The notes under the pieces were generated by a model. It saw only the letters and a list, made by a program, of their open reading frames with translations, searched no databases and had not been told where the DNA came from. From contig NZ_FREX01000009.1 in the NCBI RefSeq assembly GCF_900143565.1, positions 1 to 64,000 on the forward strand: a DNA stretch of 64,000 nt, read 5' to 3'. This document shows positions 17,538 to 28,254 of the stretch, piece after piece. This stretch comes from Pseudovibrio sp. Alg231-02. Lineage in GTDB: Bacteria; Pseudomonadota; Alphaproteobacteria; Rhizobiales; Stappiaceae. Position numbers and translations under genes: made by a program. How positions within the stretch are numbered: position 1 is the stretch's first letter; each line of letters opens with the position of its first letter.

Positions 17538-17888
17538 TTAGGCTGCTTTTTTATGGTCTGGTGCAGGCAGGCCGGGTGCAATGTCACCCTGCGCTACCTT
17601 ACGCAGTGAATCCGCTTCATGTTTAAGTTGGTTCGCTTCGCGTCGTTGAACACGAGCCTCTTTACGAAACCGTCCTTGTCGCATCCAGGTCGCCACTCCG
17701 CCAAGCATCACGCCCAGTCCAACAGCGCCAAACAGCAACCAGAAAACCGGAATGTTGAACGTCAACATCGGGTCCTCTGGGTTAAAGGGGTTAAGCGAAA
17801 TCAGCGTGGAATGCCGGTTCGCAACCGCAAGGACAACAAGTAGAGCTGCTATAGGTATAAGCAGCAAATTCCGAAGGAAACGAGCCAA
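17538..17888 (-). CDS. LapA-domain (DUF1049) membrane protein, 116 aa
   Basis: A small inner-membrane protein with two hydrophobic segments (LLLIPIAALLVVLAVANR and IPVFWLLFGAVGLGVMLGGV) followed by a basic, helical cytoplasmic tail (RQGRFRKEARVQRREANQLK). This is the LapA/YciS architecture, linked in E. coli to LPS assembly control. It lies 15 bp downstream of ihfB in the same direction, the usual neighbourhood of this family, so it is probably the last gene of the sppA-ihfB-lapA operon. Confidence 0.85.
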   Translation of the reverse strand: MARFLRNLLLIPIAALLVVLAVANRHSTLISLNPFNPEDPMLTFNIPVFWLLFGAVGLGVMLGGVATWMRQGRFRKEARVQRREANQLKHEADSLRKVAQGDIAPGLPAPDHKKAA

Positions 17889-17903
17889 TGTATTACTCCA
17901 GGA

Positions 17904-18206
17904 TCAGTCGTCTTCGCCGTGATCCGTACCGTCGTTCAGTCGTTCGCGCATTTCTTTGCCGGTTTTGAAGAACGGAACGAACTTTTCGCCAACTTCAACT
18001 TTTTGGCCAGTTCTTGGATTGCGTCCAACACGTGCCGGGCGGTTCTTTACTGAGAACGCACCAAAGCCACGCAGCTCGACGCGGTCACCGCGCATCAGCG
18101 CTTCAGTAACTTCATCAAGAATGGCGTTTACGATATTCTCTACATCGCGTTGATAGAGATGCGGATTACGCTCCGCAATAGTCTGTACTAATTCCGATTT
18201 AATCAT
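17904..18206 (-). CDS. ihfB: Integration host factor subunit beta, 100 aa
   Basis: A DNA-bending HU/IHF-family protein. [15 protein letters not shown] is the family start and the beta-arm region has [23 protein letters not shown], with the conserved Pro that intercalates in DNA. The tail DGTDHGEDD is acidic. It forms a heterodimer with IhfA, used in recombination, replication and RpoN-dependent activation. The start at 18206 follows a GGGGGGC stretch; the longer frame to 18275 is inside sppA. The ihfB start overlaps the end of sppA by 8 nt, so translation is coupled. Confidence 0.95.
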   Translation of the reverse strand: MIKSELVQTIAERNPHLYQRDVENIVNAILDEVTEALMRGDRVELRGFGAFSVKNRPARVGRNPRTGQKVEVGEKFVPFFKTGKEMRERLNDGTDHGEDD

Positions 18207-19206
18207 GCTTTGCCCCCCCAAGTGCTGAGACTGTTGCCGCATCCGGAGCCTGCCAAACAGACACGAGACCGTCAAGCGGTAGGCTTGAATCTACGACACT
18301 TTTTGCTGTTTTGAGAAGTGAGATGACCAAATTCTGGTTCTCACTACCCAAAAAGCCTAATAAATTTGCAGGGAACGGGAGTGACCGCTCGTCTGATTCT
18401 GGTTTCCAGTCGATTATTTCCAAATCACTGGAAAGTCCTTTTTCGTCAATAAGCCACTGATGCGCGGCCTGCTCGCCACCAATCTCATCGATCAGTTCAA
18501 GGTCTTTTGCCTGGTGCCCGGTGTAAACCTGACCGTTCGCCAGCTGAAGTGCACGCTCTTTAGAAAGGCCTCTGCGTTCTGCAACAAGTCCAACGAACCA
18601 CATATAGGTATCGTCAATCAGTTCCTGCAAAGTTTCCTTCACTTCAGGCGTGGCTGGCTCATAAAAGTTTGGCTCAGCTTTCAATGGTGCGCTTTTAATC
18701 GCATCCATTTCAACGCCAATCTTCTCGAGCAACCCTTTTGCATTGCCATACTGGAAGAGAACACCGATAGATCCGGTCAAAGAGGTGTATTGAGCAACAA
18801 GGTGATCACTGGCAATTGCGGAAAGATAAGCAGCCGAAGCGCCAAGCGTCGTGATGGACGCTGTCAAAGGCTTCTTCTCAGCAATCTTGCGCAGCGCATT
18901 GTAAAGCGCTTCACCACCGGAAGTGGTGCCACCGGGAGAATTAATGGAGACGATGACGCCTTGCACGGTGTCATCTTTTGCGATTGCTTCAAGCATCTCC
19001 AACTGGCGGCGATCATAGGTGATCGGTCCGTTGATTTCGATGCGAGCAATATGCTTTTCAGAACGGGCAAGCTCACCAAGGCCAGTTGCCTCAGCGCCTC
19101 CCCACAACAGCAAAGCTGCAAGTGCTAAAAAACTAACGACGCGCCAGAACGAAACTTTACGTCTCAGGCGTCTGCGATCAATAAGAACGTCACTGTCTAG
19201 ACTCAT
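18199..19206 (-). CDS. sppA: SppA-type signal peptide peptidase (S49), 335 aa
   Basis: A single-domain S49 serine protease anchored by one N-terminal membrane helix (about residues 19-37, [18 protein letters not shown]). The likely nucleophile Ser is in [12 protein letters not shown] and the general-base Lys in [15 protein letters not shown] and SLTGSIGV complete the family signature. It cleaves remnant signal peptides in the membrane. The start is ATG 19206 (MSLDSDVL); the longer frame to 19251 lacks a better site. It is followed directly by ihfB, an arrangement widespread in alphaproteobacteria. Confidence 0.93.
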   Translation of the reverse strand: MSLDSDVLIDRRRLRRKVSFWRVVSFLALAALLLWGGAEATGLGELARSEKHIARIEINGPITYDRRQLEMLEAIAKDDTVQGVIVSINSPGGTTSGGEALYNALRKIAEKKPLTASITTLGASAAYLSAIASDHLVAQYTSLTGSIGVLFQYGNAKGLLEKIGVEMDAIKSAPLKAEPNFYEPATPEVKETLQELIDDTYMWFVGLVAERRGLSKERALQLANGQVYTGHQAKDLELIDEIGGEQAAHQWLIDEKGLSSDLEIIDWKPESDERSLPFPANLLGFLGSENQNLVISLLKTAKSVVDSSLPLDGLVSVWQAPDAATVSALGGAKHD

Positions 19207-19428
19207 GGGGTCTTCCCGGTCAAACTCATTTAAGCGACTATAGGGAAACAATACCTAAGCTTTTGAATAAGCCAAGTGTTCTTTCTCTGCAGACGGTAAA
19301 AACACGACCATAAATTAAGCTTTGTCCCTGCCAAACGGTTAATTTGGGGAAGTAGGCTCTTAATTCTCCGAAAATTTCTGGTTGTAATGCTAGTCGACTA
19401 AGATGCCAGAGAAAATGGCGATACTATG

Positions 19429-19740
19429 TTATTTTGCGTTTTCCTCTGCTTCCATAAGGTCTTCTTCGTGCGCAATCGCACTTTCCATCAGTGCGCGCCA
19501 CATGGTCTCATAGGTCTGCGCATTCAGGCCATGCGCACGGGCATGGGCTTTTACGTTGCTGGCAACTTCCTCTACCCGGCTTTCAATGCGGGCAGACAGG
19601 CCAATTGGTTTTTTGATTTCAGCGGCGCGTGTGATGTAAGTCCAGCGCTCTGCAAACAGGGAAATCAGCTCGGAATCCAGACGATCAATTTCTGCGCGGA
19701 TCTGAGTCATATCGTGACATTCGCTAGCAGAGTTCTTCAT
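19429..19740 (-). CDS. Chorismate mutase (AroQ type), 103 aa
   Basis: A short all-helical AroQ-class chorismate mutase, converting chorismate to prephenate for phenylalanine and tyrosine synthesis. Helix 1 has EIDRLDSELISLFAERWTY and is followed by AAEIKK, supplying the usual Arg and Lys active-site residues, and helix 3 ends with YETMWRALMESAIAHEE. It is a stand-alone domain without prephenate dehydratase. The ATG at 19740 has a weak AGGCAG ribosome-binding site. It may also act as isochorismate-pyruvate lyase, but no siderophore genes are near. Confidence 0.9.
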   Translation of the reverse strand: MKNSASECHDMTQIRAEIDRLDSELISLFAERWTYITRAAEIKKPIGLSARIESRVEEVASNVKAHARAHGLNAQTYETMWRALMESAIAHEEDLMEAEENAK

Positions 19741-19849
19741 TAGTTTTTTGCTGCCTATCGGATTGAATGACGTGGCTGGGGAGTGCCACCTTTTGAAATG
19801 TCATACCCGAAATAAATGCATGGTCGCAACTAGCATATGTTTATCGCAT

Positions 19850-19901
19850 AAAAAATCCGTTCCGTTCATCAGGAGGTGGGGGGGAGCTGAGAACGGAACG
19901 G
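19850..19901 (-). ncRNA. Stem-loop with anti-Shine-Dalgarno loop and U-tract; candidate sRNA 3' end
   Basis: On the minus strand CCGTTCCGTTC (19901 to 19891) pairs perfectly with GAACGGAACGG (19867 to 19857), and the stem is followed by ATTTTTTA, as in an intrinsic terminator. The 23-nt loop contains CCACCTCCTGAT, which matches the anti-Shine-Dalgarno end of 16S rRNA. Exposed CCUCCU loops are typical of alphaproteobacterial sRNA families such as the CcsR/Cuckoo (alpha-r14) group, though their usual CCUCCUCCC is not exact here. A 5' end near 19.95-20.0 kb is a guess. It could instead be just the terminator of an unannotated transcript. Confidence 0.4.
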
Positions 19902-20496
19902 GATCTGTATGGCCATGGGGCCAGTTGGACTTTTCGTCTTTTTTGGGCCACTGTTTTATCGATTGCTCTGAAAACCGATAGGTTCAGTGATCTTAATTCT
20001 TGACGCGAGAACTAGGGGCATAGTTCACCGCGCGCTGTTGGAAACCCAAAGCCGATTGCTGCAAGGACGGCGTAAAACGGGTTTCCAGTTAGCCCTGCGG
20101 TTTCGGGCGGACCGCTAGGGCATTCCGAAGTCTTGAAGCTGCCGGACCTTATTTTTGTTATTGGCCTCAACGATGTTTCAAGACAAACAGCACAGTGGAG
20201 TTTGAGAGAATGGGATACTCTCTTGCTCGCCATGTAAAGTAATATACAGATGTTACTTGAAGATAAATAGAAATCAGAAATAGAAAATTTCAAAAAACGA
20301 CTCTATCTTAGGTGGTGTATAGCAAATTAAAAGTTGTTATCAAAACTTATCATCAATTTACTATTGCTTATCTATTATGTTTATTTTGATTAAAGTGAAT
20401 TAATATTTACATTAATTAAAATTGAGCACATGTAAATGCTCCATATCACACAATTTGCTTTGTTTCTTTCTGGTGAGGAGGAGTTGTGGCGTTAAA

Positions 20497-20520
20497 AAAG
20501 GGGCGTTTCCGCCCCTTTCT
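20497..20520 (-). terminator. Terminator of the SDR gene
   Basis: GGGGCG (20500-20505) pairs with CGCCCC (20510-20515) around TTTC. On the minus strand a run of six T follows. It lies about 90 bp past the stop of the SDR gene. Confidence 0.75.
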
Positions 20521-20608
20521 GATCGTGCAGGTTTAAGATCTCTCCGATTAATCGAGAGAGAAGGGCATCCCGCAAATTGCGACAGATGCCTTCGCAAAAT
20601 TGTCCAGC

Positions 20609-21313
20609 CTATATTGAGCGCGTAATTCCGCCATCAATTCGGATATTTTGTCCGGTCATGTAGCTGGAGGTGTCTCCGGCAAGGAAAGCAATCAGATCAG
20701 CCACTTCCTGCGAGGTGCCATAACGCCCCATTGGAATGCGATCCCGACGTTCTTCCTTCTCTGGCAAGCTGTCAATAAAGCCCGGCAGCACGTTGTTCAT
20801 GCGAATGTTTGAGGAAGCATACTTGTCTGCGAACAACTTGGTAAAAGCAGCAAGGCCAGCTCTGAACACGCCGGATGTCGGGAAAAGCTCCTCGGGCTCA
20901 AACAAGGCATAGGTGGAAATATTGACGAAGCTGCCCTTGCCCTGAGCTTCCATGATTGGGGTAACGATGCGGGTGATGCGCACCACGTTCATGAGATAGA
21001 AGTCCATCCCTCTCGCCCAATCTTCATCGGTGAGCTCAAGGACCGGCCCTTTAGGCCCATGGCCAGCACTGCTGACAACCGTATCAATACGGCCCCATTT
21101 TTCCATCGCAACATCAACAAGACGCTGGAGGTCCGCAGTTTCAAGGTTGGAGCCAGTCACACCGACACCACCAAGTTCCTCAGCCAGCTTCTCGCCTTTG
21201 CCAGAGGAAGAGAGGATGGCGACTTTATAACCGTCCTCTGCCAGCTTACGTGCAGCAGCAGCACCCATACCACTGCCACCAGCAACAATCAGCGCAACTT
21301 TCAAATCACTCAT
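20609..21313 (-). CDS. SDR-family oxidoreductase with altered active site, 234 aa
   Basis: A short-chain dehydrogenase/reductase: the Rossmann glycine motif reads VAGGSGMGAAAARKL near residue 10, NNVLPG and a C-terminal TGQNIRIDGG are typical. The catalytic Ser is present in VNISTYA. However, where the family has YxxxK, this protein has SGVFR in SGVFRAGLAAFTK, so both catalytic Tyr and Lys are replaced (by Ser and Arg). It may therefore be a non-redox or binding protein, or use a different mechanism. It is monocistronic with its own terminator and has a GGAGGG ribosome-binding site. Confidence 0.85.
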   Translation of the reverse strand: MSDLKVALIVAGGSGMGAAAARKLAEDGYKVAILSSSGKGEKLAEELGGVGVTGSNLETADLQRLVDVAMEKWGRIDTVVSSAGHGPKGPVLELTDEDWARGMDFYLMNVVRITRIVTPIMEAQGKGSFVNISTYALFEPEELFPTSGVFRAGLAAFTKLFADKYASSNIRMNNVLPGFIDSLPEKEERRDRIPMGRYGTSQEVADLIAFLAGDTSSYMTGQNIRIDGGITRSI

Positions 21314-21755
21314 GAAACCCTCCTAAATTAAATCAGGACTATTCCATTTTCTGCTGGGCAATAAATCAAGTGACGATTTGTCATCACCCTGAGAGAAACC
21401 ATGCGGAGGAGACAATATTTCTAGAACTGAGGTCCCTGACAGAAATGTGAGAAATTCAAATGCTCAGATTTCTATAAAATACTTCTACTTTTAACTGGTT
21501 GAAAATAACTATGTATAAATATCAGGAGTTAGAGCGTGTTCCGTTTGATTAGATTCAATCAAACGACCAGAATTCGCTCTAACAAAGATTTTAGAGCACG
21601 GTGTGTGAATGCGAATGAACGCGACGTGCTCTAGGGCGAGAGCCACGAGATTCAGTCATTTCAAGCATATCGCCGAAAAGTAGACGCCGATTTTCGGACA
21701 AAGATACGCAAACTGCTTTAGTTAAAGTCATTTTATGCATCGATAAGGGAGAAGT
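21314..21755. repeat. Intergenic mosaic of palindromic repeats (includes copy B)
   Basis: This 442-bp gap contains nested inverted repeats: AGAGCG (21531-21536) with CGCTCT (21575-21580), enclosing GTTTGATT (21543-21550) and AATCAAAC (21557-21564). Next comes a segment with TTAGAGCACG and CGTGCTCTA (about 21591-21633), then 21666-21723 with CGCCGAAAAGTAGACGCCGA, TTTTCGG and GATACGC. The pattern is that of Rhizobiales-type intergenic mosaic elements. No gene is present. Confidence 0.55.
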
Positions 21756-22961
21756 TTGTTGCAGGCAGATGTTATCACATCAGACGAGCTCGCCTCTGTG
21801 CAGCAGAGCTCTGCAACAAAAGCACTTCAAAACCCGTCTGTGCGCGTGTTGCAGTCTGCTGTTGAGGTCGCTGAACTCCAGCAGAAATGGCACCAGCTGG
21901 AGCGGGCCCCCAAAGGCAATCCGGTCTTTCAAAGCTATGCCTGGACCATGGCGATGCTTGAAAATCCTGCATCGGTCCAATCAGCCAAAATCTTCGCTGT
22001 CTACGACCAGCAAAGCCTGATCGCGGTTCTGCCGCTGCGCATTGAAAAGCAAAAGTCCCTGAAAGCACTGACTGGTTTAGGAGAGCCTTTTCAGCAGTAC
22101 TCAGAGATGCTGCTGACTCCCGGCTATAACCCTGCTGCCGTATTGGATTACCTGAAGCCACACCTTCAAAAGGCTGGTGCAGATGTCATCCACCTCCGCC
22201 AGATCAGAGAGGGCGGTGCACTCTATGAGTACGCCAGCACTCATTTTACCGAGGTCGGAGAGGCTGATGGCGCTCCATGGCTGGATCTGAACCAGTGGGA
22301 TAGCTTTGAGGACTATCTGAAGTCCATCTCCGCCCGCTCCCGCAAAACCATCCGCAACCAACGCAATCGTCTCCACAAGTCAGCAGGCCTTTCGCACCGC
22401 GTGATCCGGCAGGAAGACCCGGAACTCGAAATCATGCTTCTACGCACTCTAAACGGGCGAGAGAACTGGGTCGAAGCCATGGGTTACTCATCGCGTGCGC
22501 TGGAAGGTGATGGCTTGCAGAACGTCCTTCTGTCATTAAGTAAGGGCACGGCCAAAGGCTGCGAACTCATCGCTTTCGAGCTGAAGCATGGTGATTTGCC
22601 AATCTCTACCGAATGGGGTTTTCTGTTCGAAGGCTGCTATTCCGCTTACATGGCTGATTGGAATCCGGACTACGAACAATCCAGTCCCGGTAAACTTCAC
22701 CAGATGGACGTCATCGAGGCGTGTTTTGCGCTTGGGATCGATAAAGTCGATTTTCTAAAACCAGCTTCCCGCTACAAGATGACTTGGACCTCACAGGTCG
22801 CCAGCGTCTTTGATGCCGTCAGCCCGCTCTCCTTCAAAGGACAGCTCTATGCCAGCCTCTGGCTCAAGAACCTGCGCCCCTTAGCAAAGCGCATCGTACT
22901 CGCAATGCCAAAAGGTCCGAGAGCATTCCTGATGAGCTCCCTGAAGAAGATCAGGGGCTAA
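21756..22961 (+). CDS. GNAT-like (Acetyltransf_6, CelD/BcsL type) protein, 401 aa
   Basis: The protein resembles the family of polysaccharide-associated N-acetyltransferases (CelD/BcsL-like, FemAB-related GNAT fold). Features: WHQLERAPKGNPVFQSYAW at the front, a central SARSRKTIRNQRNRL basic motif (about residue 195), and a back half with ELKHGDLPISTEWGF and SPGKLHQMDVIEACFALG, the acyl-CoA-binding part of such proteins. The start is TTG (21756 or the next TTG at 21759) with AGGGAGAAG just upstream; no ATG fits. It is a lone gene between a repeat-rich gap and the rpsA terminator; acceptor unknown. Confidence 0.75.
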   Translation: MLQADVITSDELASVQQSSATKALQNPSVRVLQSAVEVAELQQKWHQLERAPKGNPVFQSYAWTMAMLENPASVQSAKIFAVYDQQSLIAVLPLRIEKQKSLKALTGLGEPFQQYSEMLLTPGYNPAAVLDYLKPHLQKAGADVIHLRQIREGGALYEYASTHFTEVGEADGAPWLDLNQWDSFEDYLKSISARSRKTIRNQRNRLHKSAGLSHRVIRQEDPELEIMLLRTLNGRENWVEAMGYSSRALEGDGLQNVLLSLSKGTAKGCELIAFELKHGDLPISTEWGFLFEGCYSAYMADWNPDYEQSSPGKLHQMDVIEACFALGIDKVDFLKPASRYKMTWTSQVASVFDAVSPLSFKGQLYASLWLKNLRPLAKRIVLAMPKGPRAFLMSSLKKIRG

Positions 22962-23072
22962 CTCTGCCGAGAGGCAGAACTCCCTGAAACAAGACGCTTC
23001 AAAGCTCTTTTCAGACATAAGCGCGCAAAAGAATACGAAACAACGCAAATGAACGCACTCATCAACGCAACA

Positions 23073-23100
23073 AAAAAGCCCGCTCAAATGAGCGGGCTTT
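23073..23100 (-). terminator. Terminator of rpsA
   Basis: GCCCGCTCA (23078-23086) pairs with TGAGCGGGC (23089-23097); the minus strand ends in a run of six T. It lies just past the rpsA stop. Confidence 0.9.
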
Positions 23101-23123
23101 CTCGCAAAATCTATTGCTAGATC

Positions 23124-24821
23124 TTATTCGTCGTCGTTCTGCTTCTTCATAGCTGCAGCGAGGATGTCGCCGAGAGAAGAGGAAGCGTCAGAAGAACCGT
23201 ACTGTGCAACCGCTTCTTTTTCTTCAGCGATTTCAAGTGCCTTGATGGATACACCAACGCGGCGGGTCTTCTTGTCGAACTGAGTGATACGAGCTTCGAT
23301 CACATCGCCAACGTTGAAGCGGGTAGGATCCTGCTCACCACGTTCACGGGACAAGTCAGCGCGACGGATGAATGCAGAGAGGTCGCCGTCTACGAGTTTA
23401 ACGTCGAGACCACCGTCTTTGATTTCAGTCACTTCACACTTAACGATTGCGCCCTTACGAACAACATCGCCAGCGGATTCAAACGGATCAGCGTCGAGCT
23501 GTTTGATGCCGAGAGAGATACGCTCTTTCTCAACGTCAACGTCAAGAACGACTGCTTTAACAACATCGCCCTTCTTGTACTCTTCGATGACCTGCTCGCC
23601 CGGACGGTTCCAGTCCAGATCGGACAGGTGAACCATGCCGTCAACATCGCCTTCAAGACCGATGAACAGACCGAATTCAGTCTTGTTCTTAACTTCACCT
23701 TCTACGGTGGCGTTAAGTGGGTACTGCTGTGCGAATGCATCCCATGGGTTCTGCAGAGTCTGCTTGAGGCCCAGGGAGATACGGCGTTTGGAAGCGTCCA
23801 CTTCAAGGATAACCACTTCAACTTCCTGGGAAGTAGAAACGATTTTGCCTGGGTGTACGTTCTTTTTGGTCCAGGACATTTCGGAGACGTGGATCAGGCC
23901 TTCGATGCCTGGCTCCAGTTCTACGAATGCACCGTAGTCGGTGATGTTGGTAACACGACCGGAGAACTTGGAATCCAGTGGGTATTTGGCTTCGATGCCA
24001 TCCCATGGATCTGTTTCCAGCTGCTTCATGCCGAGGCTGATGCGGTGTGTTTCCTGGTTCACACGAACGATCTGCACCTTCACGGTCTGACCGATTGTCA
24101 GAACTTCGCTTGGGTGGTTGATACGACGCCATGCAATGTCGGTAACGTGCAGGAGGCCATCGATGCCACCAAGGTCAACGAATGCACCGTAGTCGGTGAT
24201 GTTCTTAACAACACCCTCAACGGTCTGACCTTCTTCCAGGCTCTGAACGAGTTCAGAACGCTGTTCAGCGCGTGTTTCTTCCAGAACGGTACGACGGGAC
24301 ACAACGATGTTACCACGGCGCTTGTCCATTTTCAGGATCTGGAAAGGCTGTGGAGTGTGCATCAGAGGAGTAACGTCGCGTACTGGACGGATGTCGACCT
24401 GAGAGCGTGGTAGGAATGCTACTGCGCCGTCCAGATCAACGGTGAAGCCACCTTTAACCTGGTTGAAGATCTGACCAGTAACTTTTTCACCAGCTTCGAA
24501 AGCAACTTCAAGGCGAACCCAGCTTTCTTCGCGGCGTGCTTTGTCGCGGGACAGAACAGCTTCACCCATCGCGTTTTCAACGCGCTCAAGGTAAACTTCT
24601 ACTTCATCGCCAACGGCCATTTCGCCGTCACGGCCTTTAGCGCCGAATTCCTTCATAGGAACGCGACCTTCAACCTTAAGACCTACGTCGATGACTGCGA
24701 GGTCTTTTTCGATAGCAACAACGATGCCTTTTACAACGGTGCCTTCAAAAAGGTCGGAAGTCGCAAAGGATTCTTCCAACAGAGCTGCAAAATCTTCAGC
24801 AGCAAAGTTTTGATTTTCCAT
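23124..24821 (-). CDS. rpsA: 30S ribosomal protein S1, 565 aa
   Basis: Six S1/OB-fold repeats are visible, such as FEGTVVKGIVVAIEKDLAV, EGVVKNITDYGAFVDLGG, SGRVTNITDYGAFVELEPG and EGEVKNKTEFGLFIGLEG, each followed by a GLIHVSE- or GMVHLSD-type motif. S1 recruits and unfolds mRNA on the 30S subunit. The ATG at 24821 (MENQNFAAEDF) is chosen because AGGAGA lies 5 nt upstream; longer frames to 24884 are not needed. It lies downstream of aroA-cmk in the same direction, the usual alphaproteobacterial order. Two hairpins in its leader may regulate it. Confidence 0.97.
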   Translation of the reverse strand: MENQNFAAEDFAALLEESFATSDLFEGTVVKGIVVAIEKDLAVIDVGLKVEGRVPMKEFGAKGRDGEMAVGDEVEVYLERVENAMGEAVLSRDKARREESWVRLEVAFEAGEKVTGQIFNQVKGGFTVDLDGAVAFLPRSQVDIRPVRDVTPLMHTPQPFQILKMDKRRGNIVVSRRTVLEETRAEQRSELVQSLEEGQTVEGVVKNITDYGAFVDLGGIDGLLHVTDIAWRRINHPSEVLTIGQTVKVQIVRVNQETHRISLGMKQLETDPWDGIEAKYPLDSKFSGRVTNITDYGAFVELEPGIEGLIHVSEMSWTKKNVHPGKIVSTSQEVEVVILEVDASKRRISLGLKQTLQNPWDAFAQQYPLNATVEGEVKNKTEFGLFIGLEGDVDGMVHLSDLDWNRPGEQVIEEYKKGDVVKAVVLDVDVEKERISLGIKQLDADPFESAGDVVRKGAIVKCEVTEIKDGGLDVKLVDGDLSAFIRRADLSRERGEQDPTRFNVGDVIEARITQFDKKTRRVGVSIKALEIAEEKEAVAQYGSSDASSSLGDILAAAMKKQNDDE

Positions 24822-24894
24822 AAAATCTCCTGATGCCATAAGAATGGCGCTCGCCGGCGGGTTTGTGTTAACACTAAAGGACAAGGGCTCCCGG

Positions 24895-24936
24895 TTTTCA
24901 ACTCGCGTTGAAAAACAACCACTTACAAGTAAGTGG
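24895..24936 (-). terminator. Two hairpins in the cmk-rpsA gap
   Basis: On the minus strand, CCACTTAC (24936-24929) pairs with GTAAGTGG (24926-24919) and is followed by TTGTTTTT. Next, TTTTCAAC (24914-24907) pairs with GTTGAAAA (24902-24895). The first with its T-run can end the cmk transcript. Since rpsA lies 74 bp beyond, the pair may also attenuate rpsA. Confidence 0.5.
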
Positions 24937-25016
24937 GCCGGCGAAAGCGGTCACACTTGTCCAAATTCGGTATCGTAACAGTCGCTTGATATAACAAACG
25001 CGAACTCCGAAGGCTG

Positions 25017-27067
<2,051 letters not shown>

Positions 27068-27209
27068 TCACCCTAGGGCGCATTGAACTATTGCGAAATT
27101 TCGGCAGTGAATGTACGACTTCGGGTAGATTTCTAAGATTTATCTTTGACATGATGGCCAACCTGAGGCTAAGGGGGCCGTCAACGAGATACAAACAAAG
27201 GTGAGAACC

Positions 27210-27587
27210 GTGGCAAGACCGGAACTCGGAACCAAGCGCCTGTGCGCGGCGTGTGGCGCTAAATACTACGATTTGAAACGTGACCCGATCATCTGCCCTA
27301 AGTGCGGCGACATGTTTGATCTGGGCATGACAGCAAAAACAGCCAAGGCTGTAAAAGCTGTTCAGAAAGAAGAAGCTAAGGAAGCATTGGTCAAAGACGA
27401 TGCAGAACTGGTTTCCCTGGAAGAAGCAGACGCTGAAGCATCTGGCGAAGATATTCCTGAGCTGGAAGATGAAACGATCACTGATGATATCAGTGGTGAT
27501 GACTCCGATGTGTTCCTCGACGATGAAGATGATGAAGACGCTGCCGTACCAGGCATCGTTGTGGCTCGCGACGACGACGAAGTCTAA
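27210..27587 (+). CDS. TIGR02300-family protein, 125 aa
   Basis: A conserved alphaproteobacterial protein of unknown function. The N-terminus has ARPELGTKRLCAACGAKYYDL and PIICPKCGDMFD, two CxxC pairs that look like a zinc ribbon. The rest is strongly acidic (EEADAEASGEDIPELEDE, DDEDDEDAA), which resembles an RNA-polymerase-associated or chaperone-like tail, but that is only inference. The start is GTG 27210 with AAGGTGAG upstream. It is divergent from aroA and followed by the tRNA-Ala genes. Confidence 0.88.
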   Translation: MARPELGTKRLCAACGAKYYDLKRDPIICPKCGDMFDLGMTAKTAKAVKAVQKEEAKEALVKDDAELVSLEEADAEASGEDIPELEDETITDDISGDDSDVFLDDEDDEDAAVPGIVVARDDDEV

Positions 27588-27719
27588 AATTTCCACAGCT
27601 TGTGAAACTGCAGGCTGTTAAGAGAGTATTCTCTTGAAATGTGGGGGCGGCCCATCTATGTTCCGCCTCCATCGGCACACAAACTTCATTGAAGTTTCAG
27701 TGCCTAAGGAAGAAATGAT

Positions 27720-27795
27720 GGGGCCTTAGCTCAGCTGGGAGAGCGCTTCGCTGGCAGCGAAGAGGTCAGGAGTTCGATCCTCCTAGGCTCCACCA
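27720..27795 (+). tRNA. tRNA-Ala(GGC), copy 1
   Basis: A 76-nt tRNA with encoded CCA. The acceptor GGGGCCT pairs with AGGCTCC, the anticodon stem CTTCG/CGAAG holds a loop CTGGCAG with anticodon GGC, and the T-loop is TTCGATC. It is identical to the copy 200 bp downstream. Confidence 0.97.
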
Positions 27796-27919
27796 AAGAC
27801 ATTTTGAAAAAATGTCTGATGTTCTGCGAAGAATGTCTGGTATTTTGCGAGAAATACATACCTTCCTTGAAGATTGCGTAGCAGGGCAACCCAAGCCCGT
27901 TTCAAATGCTACATGGTAT

Positions 27920-27995
27920 GGGGCCTTAGCTCAGCTGGGAGAGCGCTTCGCTGGCAGCGAAGAGGTCAGGAGTTCGATCCTCCTAGGCTCCACCA
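27920..27995 (+). tRNA. tRNA-Ala(GGC), copy 2
   Basis: The same 76-nt sequence as at 27720-27795, again with encoded CCA and anticodon GGC. The two genes are separated by 124 bp and are probably one transcript. The spacer begins with an imperfect stem AGACATTT/AAATGTCT. It may contain processing sites. Confidence 0.97.
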
Positions 27996-28254
27996 AAATC
28001 ATTCTGCCAAAAAATTCAGCTAAGAATATCCGGCTCTTTCAAAAAAGCTCCCAACAATGCTTTTAGATTATACCTGATCGTCCTCTCATCGTTTTTGGCT
28101 GACTTTACGTCGTTTTGGAACGTGTTTGACAAATCGAGCCAATCTCGCGGCAGTGACGGTTGCGCACTATGAGAATTGAAGCTCTATCGCCATTGATACG
28201 CAAGGAAATTGCTATACATCTGCCGCAACTGGTTCTTTTGAGCAGAGGCTGTCG

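Larger units (their letters stand above)
19741..20608. other. Long intergenic region with candidate sRNA
   Basis: This 868-bp stretch holds the stem-loop at 19850-19901 and, at its far end, the SDR terminator at 20497-20520. The part from about 20200 to 20440 is strongly AT-rich, with runs such as TTAATATTTACATTAATTAA, and may hold promoters. A 93-codon minus-strand frame at 20012-20293 has no ribosome-binding site or recognisable domain and is not annotated. Confidence 0.5.

Noticed and set aside
19857-19901. CsrA/RsmA-type AGGA loop on the plus strand
   Set aside because: The T-run that marks a transcript end is on the minus strand, where the loop reads as anti-Shine-Dalgarno, so the plus-strand reading is less likely.
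23628-24413. 261-codon plus-strand frame opposite rpsA
   Set aside because: It mirrors the repeated S1 domains and has no ribosome-binding site; rpsA is certain.
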